The translations under genes were made by a program, and so were the position numbers. A DNA stretch of 64,000 nucleotides from Gnetum montanum (taxonomy: Eukaryota; Streptophyta; Gnetopsida; Gnetales; Gnetaceae), in NCBI GenBank assembly GCA_015680685.1, contig MNCI01035189.1, positions 185,788 through 249,787 of the forward strand, in the 5' to 3' direction. The notes beneath the pieces were generated by a model, which had not been told where the DNA came from, made no database searches, and saw only the letters and a program-made list of their open reading frames with translations. This document shows positions 35,301 through 44,342 of this stretch, one piece after another. Each line of letters opens with the position of its first letter. Positions within the stretch are counted from its first letter, which is position 1.

Positions 35301-36552
35301 AGGAGACGCCTTTGGGCAAGGTTAAGGGTGGGACAGAAGAGCTGATGGGGTCATCTTGGTAGAAGTCTACCACCTTCAGCTCCCCGTCGGCGGCTGTTTT
35401 GAGGCGTTTTACCTCGTCAGTTAATTCCTGCATTAGTTTTTTGGCGTCTGCCCAATCTTGGGCACTTGGTAACATGGCAGCTTGAGGTTGTAATATATTG
35501 TATGGGTTAGACTATTGGATGGTGGGTTGAAAGGCGAAAAATTATGCGGTCGGTGGTTGTGCTTGTGGAAAGTTTACAGCGGGTGGCACTGAGGACGACA
35601 CATTATAGGGGAAAGGCTGTTGTTGCTGTGGTAGCGGCTGTACCGAGGGAGCGTGTGCTGGTGGCACCGTGTGGGGTGGCACCATGTGGTGGGAGGTTTG
35701 ATGTGACGGCACACCCATCGTTGGCCATTGCTCGGCCACGTTGTACGAAGGGACCCCGTGTTGGGTTACGGCGGTCGAGGGAGCTGCATGCATTTGAATG
35801 TGCGAGATGTAATGAGCGGATGTGGATGCCGGTATTACGTGTGGCATCCCTATCACTCGACGCGGGAGCGTTACTCCCACGCTATCGTGAGGGGGCGGTG
35901 CCTGTGAAGATGGGCTAGCTGCTGCATCAGGGATGATAGCGAGAGGGAGCGTGCTGAATTACGGGTCAATCGGAGGTGGCACATGAGCAAATGAGGATGT
36001 TTGCGACGGAGGCATTTGTGTGTGGGTGGGTCTGAGGGGTTGGAGGGGCATGATCTCCCCTGTGTCTGGATGAAAAATAGGGTTGATATGGTTTTGCGGA
36101 CTGAGAGTGTGATAGAAGTCTTCGTGCTTTGATTGAGCAGTGAATTCGTCCTCTTCTTCCGGTTGGGGGTCTGCCGCAGGCTGCTCCAACGAGTGGCGCC
36201 TGTGCAGGAGGAGCTGTGTGATGAGTTTCAAGTACTGCTCTGGCACAGGGATTACATCATATGGTAAGGGAGTGAACTTGTGTCCCCCTCTGTAAAAGAG
36301 TTTGAACTGCCTCTTTACCTCTAGTTCGGCTTGGTCTACAGCCAAGCCAGCTTGTATCTTAATGCATATGAAACTATATTGATCCTGGGTTATAATGTTG
36401 GCGGCCGGGTCTCTCCCTTGCAACCTTAGGGATTGGTGGGGCCCCACGGTGGATTGTATTCATGGGTGTTGAGTGACAAGCTGTTGGACAACCATGGTGT
36501 CCACGACATCGGTTACTTGAGCTGTTGCAGCGGTGGTGTTCACGGGGTTCAT
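32377..36552 (-). pseudogene. gag-pro: gag-protease polyprotein of T2
   Basis: The start is ATG at 36552 (MNPVNTTAATAQ) and the stop 32377-32379, about 1,390 codons. In order: an N-terminal part (QYSFICIKIQAGLAVDQ), a Pro/Gln-rich part, a retrotransposon gag core (KYNGETDPNAHLITF, about 35300) and a zinc-knuckle-like CxxHxxxxHxxxxC site near 34400, whose first Cys is Phe here. Then come five repeats of PYVVRVP type (34060-33680) and a protease with HVDDGAATNVVPY near 33050. It ends with an acidic, Thr-rich tail. Breaks include stops near 35940, 35527, 35101, 34342, 34075, 33664 and 33016. Gag would form the particle and the protease would cut the polyprotein. RT is not in this ORF. Confidence 0.87.
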
Positions 36553-37121
36553 GATGAATCGTTAAGGGTATGACACGGGGTAGAGGAGCGAAATTAGTGT
36601 ACTTGGTACAGCGTAAACCAAGGGACAAAGTGCAGCGTATATGCTTCAACGTTTAGCGTATAGCGTCAGCGTATACAGCGTAAGGGGTGCAGCGTATATG
36701 CTAGGCAGCGTATACAGCTTTGACGTAAAACAAAGTGCAGCGTAAAGAGAGTACAGGGGGACCAGGATAGAGCGTAAAACAAAGTACGGCGTAAACAGAG
36801 TACGGCGTAAAACAAGACAGCGTAGACAAGGCTCAGCATAAAACAAGGCAGCGTAAAATAGGCACAGCGTAAAACAGAGTTCAGTGTAAAGAATGCTCAG
36901 CGTAAGACAAGGGATAGCGTAAATACTGAACAGCGTAGACGCTGGACAGTTCGTAGGATGAGTTTTTAGGCTAGGCTACGTAGACACTGGGGTTTCTGTG
37001 GACAGTCCACGTGAAGTTGGTAGCGTATACGCTGAAAGACTTGCGGAGAATTTGGAACAAGGCAGCGAAAACACTGGTGAGCGTAGACGCTTGGAAGCGT
37101 GTAGGCGAGGTTTTAGGCGGA
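36553..37121 (-). repeat. gag leader of T2, rich in CAGCGTAAA units
   Basis: The untranslated leader between PBS and gag has many words such as CAGCGTAAAACA and GCGTATAC, repeated at 15-30 bases. No ORF is supported; the - strand ORF 36646-36846 only translates the repeats. T3 has a more ordered minisatellite in the same place. Confidence 0.7.
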
Positions 37122-37140
37122 GGCCCTCCTTCTAGCGCCA
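37122..37140 (-). promoter_or_regulatory. primer binding site (T2)
   Basis: On the - strand this reads TGGCGCTAGAAGGAGGGCC, five bases inside the 5' LTR. The opening TGG would pair with the CCA end of a tRNA. T3 has an identical 19 bases. I cannot name the tRNA without a search. Confidence 0.75.
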
Positions 37141-37145
37141 ATTTC

Positions 37146-38352
37146 TGTACTGCCTAAAATCGTCAGCCTCCAGCTGGAAGAAAACAGAGACCATGGGATC
37201 ATAGGACGAGTGCAGAAGACCCTGCCTTCGCCTGAGGGCGAGCTGGAATGCACGAAGGCAGAGTACCTTGGGTGGTCTGCACGCGGATCAGACAAGGATT
37301 TCCCCGAACGTACACCGAAATGTTATACGCTGGGTTATGTATAAACGATGTAACGGGTGTGAACGAGAGTGTAAATGGCGTAACAAATGCAAACAGGATG
37401 TAAGCGTAAATGGGTGTAAACAAAATGCATGCAAAAAAATAATGTAAACTATAAACAATTTTATGAATGTAACAATTGTATTACAGGATGAGAATATAGT
37501 GCATCGGTCTAACGCAGTTGTGGTGAAACACAAGGCAGACGAAAAGCCCCGGTGAATGCAGGGACGGCTGGGCTAGTTTACGCTGTAGGCACAGCGTAGA
37601 GACTACACGGTGTACAAGGTTTCTCAGCGTAAGAGGGTTTTTGCTCTAGTGCGCAGCGTAAATGTTCTCTGGTATGCTCTGGGATTTTTTTGCCCACTAA
37701 CCTAGTGAAGTGGAAAATTGGGGTTTTTATACCGGTTGTTACGCTAGATTCAGGTTAGGAGACACGTGGCGCGTTGACCGGGTGTGTACACTTTACAAAA
37801 ATACAATATATTACATCTGTCGGGCGTATACGCTGGGCGTATACTCCGCATCAGGCCAGCGTATATGGTGGACGTATACGCTGAGTGTGCAGGGCATGTG
37901 GACTTGGGTGGAGATGCTGCGGACGCTGGGCGTATACGCTGACGGTTGTTGACTTGCTTCAATTCTTGCTCTTCGGTGTTATCTTCATTCTGTTACTGAG
38001 ACTTCATCGTCGGGCGTATGCATCTATAGTACCTGCCGAGTGTACAGGTGAGGCGTGTACATCAAGCGTGTAAGTCGAATGTCTACACTGGGCGTGTACG
38101 CTGGGCATATACACTGTGAATTTGAGCATATACGCTGGGTGTATACGCTGCGGATTTGAGCGTATACGCTGGTGTTGTGCGCTTGGGCGTATACGCTGAG
38201 CGTATACGCTAGAACTGCATACTTAGTCAAAATTAAGCATTTGATCTCCGAAGTTGCCATGTTTGACGCCGCATGCAGCTGTGGTCGTCTGGAGTTCCAG
38301 GGACCTGCTTGGTGTCAGATGAGTACTAAGCTCCAAATTTTGTGGTGTTTCA
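37146..38352 (-). repeat. 5' LTR of T2
   Basis: This LTR is 1,207 bases, TG at 37146 and CA at 38352. In element sense U3 starts at 38352. The palindrome-rich stretch is about 38220-37795, and TATAAAAA (- strand) lies at 37724-37731. It differs from the 3' LTR by scattered transitions and by palindrome copy number. Confidence 0.93.
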
Positions 38353-38555
38353 GGTGATGCTATCAACTTCTATGTTGAGAGACTTTGTCATACCTTTGTA
38401 GATGTCTAACGTTTGTTGTGTTGAGGCTATGACTGTTTCGTCTGTTGATAGTCCTAAGTTGATGGAATTTATGTCGATTTCTCTTGTGATCTTTTTGTAT
38501 GGTCCATCGATGCTCAATGGTGTGGAAAAATGCTGATAATCCATTGGGCTTGCTT
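38353..38555 (-). pseudogene. pol: pol of T3, N-terminal fragment cut off by T2
   Basis: This is the first ~65 codons of T3 pol (ASPMDYQHFSTPLSIDGPYK), homologous to the pre-RT start of T1 and T2 pol. The conserved ATG is at 38544, right after the acceptor-like CTGTTTATTGGCAG that ends at 38556. It stops at the T2 border and continues at 20564. Upstream to 38640 there is only spacer sequence. Confidence 0.82.
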
Positions 38556-38654
38556 CTGCCAATAAACAGAGGGCAGAGTGAGCTAGTAGGTATTGTTACA
38601 TGTTCCTTGATAACGTAAATCATGTATACATGTACGATGGTGGTTCATCGTTGT

Positions 38655-38812
38655 ACCGGGATGCATGGCAGTTTAAGGCCTTATCGGGCCGGATGTGGTA
38701 GTTTAAGGTCTTACTGGGCCGAATGTGGCAGTTTAACGCCTTACCGAGCCGAATGTGGCAGTTTAACGCCTTACCGGGCCGAATGTGGTAGTTTAATGCC
38801 TTACCAGGTTAC
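38655..38812. repeat. pre-pol inter-ORF array (T3)
   Basis: Five units of 30 bases share the + strand core GTGGCAGTTTAACGCCTTAC followed by CGGGCCGAAT. Units 2 to 5 are close copies. This is the cleanest example of the pre-pol subtype. Confidence 0.85.
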
Positions 38813-39061
38813 TGTGATTTGACGATGCTTAGTTGCTGTATAATTTGTACCGAAGAGTTTGCGCCGAAATGTTCAGTGAGGGCATCCAAATTTGGTTTAC
38901 CAAGGAATACGGTATGTGGCAGTGTTCGTTATCTCGTTACTTGTTTTACATATTCCTCGTGCTTTGTAATTTAAACAATTTTAACTGAAATTAATAAAAT
39001 ATTAAAAAGAATATTAAAAATATCGAAGGCGGCGACGGTGGCGGTGGGGTCAACGGGGCGC

Positions 39062-39069
39062 TATATATA
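39062..39069 (+). promoter_or_regulatory. TATA box of the T3 opposite-strand gene
   Basis: TATATATA follows GGGGCGC and a GGCGGTGG-rich stretch, and lies 222 bases before the exon 1 ATG at 39284. The same arrangement occurs in T1 and T2. Confidence 0.65.
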
Positions 39070-39139
39070 GCGTAAGGCTGTCTGTTGTCAAAGGTAGCGT
39101 GAACCTGCATCAAATCGGAGCCTGAGGGTAAACCTCAGT

Positions 39140-39258
39140 TGCAGCGTAAGCGCAAAGTGCCAAACCCCGACGTAAGCGTAGAGGCTCAAACCCCAGCGTG
39201 AGCGTAGAGGCTTAAACCCCAGCGTAAGCGTAGAGGCTTAAACCCCAGCGTAAGCGTG
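39140..39258 (+). repeat. tandem repeat in the 5' leader of the T3 opposite-strand gene
   Basis: About four copies of a 28-base unit built on GCGTAAGCGTAGAGGCTTAA and ACCCCA lie between the TATA box and the ATG. T2 has looser AGCGTAGACGC units before its ATG, and T1 has TTTACGCTGA words. Confidence 0.75.
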
Positions 39259-39283
39259 AGCAATTAGCGTATAGGATGCCAGA

Positions 39284-42200
39284 ATGGGCAAGGGCAAGGA
39301 GGTAGAAGGCCAAGGGAGGAAGGGGCCCGATTTGACTTTCGTGGAGGAAAGTGAGGCCATGTTGCAGTGTTTGCCTAGGCCCAGGATTCCATCATGGCCT
39401 GGATCGGCACACAGGTAAGCTCTAATCTTACCTCAATTGATTGTTTTTTACTTGTACTTGTTATCTGGCGTAGAGAGTCTTGGCAGCGTAGAGGGTCTGT
39501 ACGTGGAGCGTAGATTCGCAGCGTAGGGGTCTGTATGCTGAACGTAGATTTGCAGCGTAGAGGGTCTGTACGCTAAACGTAGATTCATAGTGTAGGGGGT
39601 CTGTACGCTAAACGTAGACGGGCTTCATAGTGTATAGGGTCTATACGTTGAGCGTAGAAGGTTTCCACAGCGTACAGCATGGACGATTTCCATAGCGTAC
39701 AGGGTAGACGATTTCCACAGCGTATAGGGTCTGTACGTTGAGCGTAAACGGTTTTTCTGGTAGTGTATACGCCGAGTGTAAATAGTTTTTTGATAGCATA
39801 TACACCGAGTGTGAACAGTTTGTTGATAGCGCATACGCTGAGTGTGAATAGTTTGTTGATAGTGTATACACCGAGGGTAAACAGTTCTTGGTAGCGTATA
39901 CGTCGAGTGTAAACAGTTTTTGGTAGTGTATACGCCAAGTGTAAACAGTTTTTGGTAGCGTATACGCCGAGTGTAAACAGTTAGCAATTTTTTTCGAAGT
40001 ATTGGTCTTCAACATGGAGTTTTGTTTCTCTATTTCATTTTGGTGTATAGCTGATTTACCATGGCATTCTGGTTATTTGCAGGGATCCTGAGCCTTTCCT
40101 CCTAGTAGTTGAGCTGGTCGGGGTATTGGCATGGTTCGGGCCCCTTGATACCGACGGACCTACCCTTGATCTGATTATTGATAACAATGGGGTATGGTTC
40201 AGGGAAGGGGCCTATGAATTCCTTGCCTTCATCCTAGACAGATTCAAGGTAGTGATATGGTCACACCTAAGTGAACAAGTGGTGCGAAGCATGCTCAAAG
40301 CAATGTTGCCAGGATCTGCAAATGGTGTCATGATTTTCATGGTGGACATTGATTAGGGACTGCTTGCGATTGAGGAAGGTCCTTCTGGGGGGCCCAGATC
40401 TACTCGTCCGTTATCGGGTGTATGGGACTTGTTGCCACGTGGGCCTCACTATCTTAATAACACTTTATTTTTGGCTGCGTGTGCGCACACGTTATTTCAG
40501 AACCCTCCGGGCACGGTGTACAGGGTAGAGAGGTAAGGTTGTGTAGTTTGTTGTTTCTATTTTGTCGTTTAGTGTTTGTTCCTATTCTGACGACCGTTTT
40601 TTTGCAGGCCCCAAGTTGACAAAGATGGGATATGCGTCAATGATGATGGGCTTGCACTGGCTCACACTGCTTTGGAGGCTTTCATGGCGAGTCCCACCCT
40701 CCGCGGAGCTGTATTAGCTCAGACCAAGGGTGACATTGTTCATTTCCATAAGCAGTTTTCCAGGGCATTTGCACAATGCACGGTTCGAGGGTGGCTGCAT
40801 AGAGATTGGTCACACAATGGACCGATTTTCCCTCGTGATACTGACTTGGGTCCTAGCACCTCGAGGCCTACGACTTAAGGTAAGTGATGATATTTGCTTG
40901 ACGCCTTAGTCTTTTTGTTCGGCTGCAACGTTGGTCATACCGGTGTATGGTTTTAAATTGTGTTTAAAGTTAATGTCCCTCCCGGCGGAGACCCTATTTC
41001 AACAAAGAGGAGTGAGAGCACCTTGTCGATGAAATTTGGGGAGATCAGCAAGGCGCAGCGATGGTTGCGTACCAGTGCCCCACCATCTCTTATCCATTGT
41101 TTGGATGATGTCGGCCTCATGGAGTTATTTACAACCCCAAGCCCTGATGTCTCTATAGCTGAAATGATTGAAATTGTCAATTCGTTCGACAACTCTGTCA
41201 CCTACTACAACACCCATATTAAGGGTGTCAAAATAGTTTTCCATCTGTCAGCCGAGTTCTTTTCAGATCTCTTTGGTGTACCGGAAGATGGCGTGAATGT
41301 GGTTTTAGACAGGGCGCAGAAAGAAATCCATGTGGTGCATGAGCTAGAAGATTGGTTGGGCATTCCCAAGGGCTCTAAAGGATTCCCTATGCAGGGAATG
41401 TCAAAGGTGATGGAAGTTAATGAATTGTATCCCTTGTTTAGGGCACGGGTGTTTCCCAAATCCCTATCTCAAGTGAAGAGTCTTGGGGTGGAGGCCATGC
41501 GCATCATGCGGACCGTTTTAGAGACCGGGATGCGCTATAATTGGGCCTAATTTTTATTATCGGGTTTCCATAGGGAGATAGTGCGATTGCGTTCAAACGT
41601 TGAGGCACAGTCCCATTTTACCTTCGCATTCTTCGTAGGTTATCTATGTCACCTGGCCAAATTTCTAGTAGTTTGTGCACACAATAAGTATGTTTTGTAG
41701 GATCGTACTCAGTTATCTCGCCCGTGGATTAACCATTTGTTCGAGATAGCTGAGTCCCAAGATGTACCCGAGGGGATCGATGAATCAATTTCCATCACAA
41801 CAGAGGGGTCATCCGGTACTTCAATCCATACACATGACAATGTGGGGTTGGAACCAGACAATGTGCCCTACACTGCAAAGAGAGCTGAACGGGTCATCAA
41901 GGAGATCATCGGGAAAGCGAAATCGAAGGTTCCGAAGCGCGAACGCCCTAAAGAGGTGGCGTCGACCATGGAAGAGCCAAGGGTGAAGCAAATATGATTC
42001 AAAATGCCTGTTCAAGGTAAGTAAGCTTGGTGAACCTATTGTATTGTCATTTTCATCTTATTTCATCATTTTTTTGTTTTGACCGCTTACATGAAGCTAA
42101 TGTCTTCAGACTTGACTCGGGAAGTGAGGAGATAGGAGTTAGAAACCATCATCGAGGAGGAGGAAACTCCAATGGACTTAATAATTGAGGAGGAAGAGGT

Positions 42201-43724
42201 TGGCAAAGATCAGGTGGAAGGGATGGAAGAGCTAGCGGAAGACACCACGGAGACTGAATTGATCGATGACCCGGATGGTGTTGAGGAAATGTTCAATAGC
42301 TTCCTTAAGGGAAGATTGGACCTTGGTCATCCTCCAAATCGGGAAGGGAACAAAGAACATGGTATATCCCCTTTTATTTTATTGCGTTGCTAGTGAATCG
42401 TTGTTTCCATCATGTGATGTTTTAATTTTACGTTTTTATCGCTTCCAGAAGAAGATATTGAAACTAGGACGATTCCCACGATGCGGTTGGAAGTGCCCAT
42501 GAAAGTGGCTCCCCCTAAAACGACCTCCAAAGCTAATCCATGTCGCTCTCATGCACCATTCACTTGGACCGAGATGCCGAGCAAAATGGATTTTGTTACT
42601 AGTATTGTCGATGAGGTTCTCGAACGCATTCAGCAGGCCCACCCTGAAATAGGTACAAATGTCTCAGGAATTTTGCAGCCTTCGAGTTTCACATCCTCTT
42701 TTGTCATCTAAGATCTAATGCCCATCCCTTTCGTTTGTGTAGGAGCTAAGCTGAAGTGGGATTCGTCTGAGATTGTTAGTATTGAAAGCTTGCCTGCACT
42801 ACCGCCAGAAGTTGAACAGATACCAAGGCCAGTCTATGATGAGGTGGCGGAAGGTCTTGTGCATAATGCCAAATCACTTTGGACCTATAGGCGTTCCATT
42901 GAATAGCTATGGTTGCAAATCTAGGCAAAGGAAAAAGAGGTTTCCGAGTTATCAGTTGAACATGATGATCTTAAGGCTCGGTATGAGTTCACCTCGGCTA
43001 GACTAACAGGTGATCGTTCTTGGCGAACTTTCGAGATTACTTATACTAGATATTGGAACCCGCTAAATCACCAGGCATCACTGACTCGGAAACTAGCAGA
43101 GCGTAAGGCCCAGATAGATCTAATGAACCTCAAGTGCCAGGATTGAAAGGCTTTCACTTCCAAGGTGCGTAAGTGGGGTCAAGATGAGAAGAACCACAAG
43201 CCTCATTATAAGAAATCATTGAAGGAAGTATCCATAGAAAAACGTCAGCTTGAAATGTTCGTGGAGGGTCTGGGTCTACGTTATGCGTTTGATACCTTTG
43301 CCAAGAATACAACTGTTAAGATGGAATCGCCCACAAGGGTAATTACGACTGCTTCTGGGGAGGTCTCTGTGGGTGAATTCCCCTTGAGACGTCCTACTTG
43401 GTCAGCAGTTGATAAGGGAAAAGCCTTGGCGAACGTCGATCTAGGCCTTGATTGGACTGACTGGGCTAGCATCTCAGAGGAGGAAATTCTCCGTCGACTG
43501 GAATTCAGTTTAGGGGGGTTCCCCTACGGTAAGCATTTTGTTGCCATGAAATTCGTTCATTGAGTAATATTTAGAAGTTTCTTTTTTGTTCTTATGTTGA
43601 TTGTTTCTTTTGCTTTTTGTAGGGTCAAGGCAACGACGATGTCCAAGAAGGTGGCCCCAGCGGAGTGGGGACTCATGGTGCCGGCGGGTCTAAAGGGGAC
43701 GACCCTCCCATCCCTGATGTTTAA
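39284..43724 (+). pseudogene. opposite-strand eight-exon gene inside T3 (best-preserved layout)
   Basis: Exons: 39284-39414, 40083-40532, 40608-40879, 40970-42016, 42110-42361, 42449-42652, 42743-43528 and 43623-43724, all with GT-AG introns and matching phases. They give about 1,080 codons. Exon 1 is basic (MGKGKEVEGQGRKG). Exons 2-4 form a globular part with YYNTHIKGVKIVFHL and LFGVPEDGVNVVLDR. Exons 5-6 are acidic. Exon 7 is a long coiled coil (LKEVSIEKRQLEMFVEGL). The end is GDDPPIPDV. The globular part resembles, by eye, plant transposon 'mobile' domains; this is inference. Defects include TAA ending exon 3, TAG near 40353, 41548, 41698 and 42134, TAG in exon 7 (near 42904), and one extra base at the end of exon 7. 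Confidence 0.85.
39470..39985. repeat. repeat cluster in intron 1 of the T3 gene
   Basis: The first half has GGTCTGTACGCTnAACGTAGA units of about 45-50 bases. The second half (about 39755-39985) has ordered units of about 33 bases with GTATACGCCGAGTGTAAACAG. Both are built on the same GCGTATAC theme as the LTRs. The apparent ORFs on the - strand here are repeat translations. Confidence 0.8.
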
Positions 43725-44097
43725 TTTTGACTTTGAAATTACCCTGGCTCATATTTTTACATGAATCGTAAATTGAATGTTTTAAGTTGTATTGCACGGA
43801 TGAATAGAATCAGTTAACTGTTGTACTTGTCTAACTGTATATCACTACATGTATACATATATTTCTACATATATATATTTTTTTGTGGATTTTGAGTTTA
43901 ACTATAAACATGATATGACAATGTAAAATGTTTTGGTTTGTTTTGTAGTTTAAGTGTAATGCACGAAGTGGGAATGTAAGTAAGAATGTAATTATAAGGG
44001 AAGGATAATTGTGAAGACTATTATTGATGACACGATAATGCAAGTGTAAATTCGAACAATGAATTGGAATTTGCAAGAAAGACAAAGTGTGGGTAGG

Positions 44098-44335
44098 TGG
44101 TCTAGTTTAAGGCCATTTCGGGCCACATCCACTAGTTTAAGGCCATTTCGGGCCACATGCACTAGTTTAAGGCCATTTCGGGCCATATGCACTAGTTTAA
44201 GGCCATTTCGGGCCATGCGTAAATAAGGGAAGTTTCAAGTGACGTGGGTGGATTTCTTGGTAGACTGACCATTTCTGATCATGGCTAGTTTTATGTCGTT
44301 GCAGACATGATAGTTTAACGTCGTTTCGGACTTGT
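44098..44335. repeat. inter-ORF array after gag-protease (T3)
   Basis: Four nearly identical units of 30 bases share the + strand core CTAGTTTAAGGCCATTTCGGG and lie at 44101-44220. Two looser units, AGTTTTATGTCGTTGCAG and AGTTTAACGTCGTTTCGG, lie at 44285-44335. The stretch 43725-44097 is AT-rich with no feature seen beyond probable 3' sequence of the opposite-strand gene. Confidence 0.85.
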
Positions 44336-44342
44336 ATGTCGT

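Larger units (their letters stand above)
20570..38352 (-). mobile_element. T2: Tat-like LTR retrotransposon nested in T3 pol
   Basis: This complete copy of 17,783 bases has TG at 20570 and CA at 38352, flanked by GGTGA (20565-20569 and 38353-38357). In element sense it has the 5' LTR 37146-38352, PBS, leader, gag-protease, opposite-strand gene, pol and 3' LTR 20570-21708. It joins T3 pol in the same frame when excised with one duplication. By eye the LTRs differ at about one base in ten over the first 330 bases, almost all transitions. All ORFs contain breaks. Confidence 0.94.

Noticed and set aside
39585-40015. Three - strand ORFs of 117-124 codons in three frames (YTLPKTVYTRR-type)
   Set aside because: Pure read-through of the intron 1 tandem repeats of the T3 opposite-strand gene; low-complexity in every frame.
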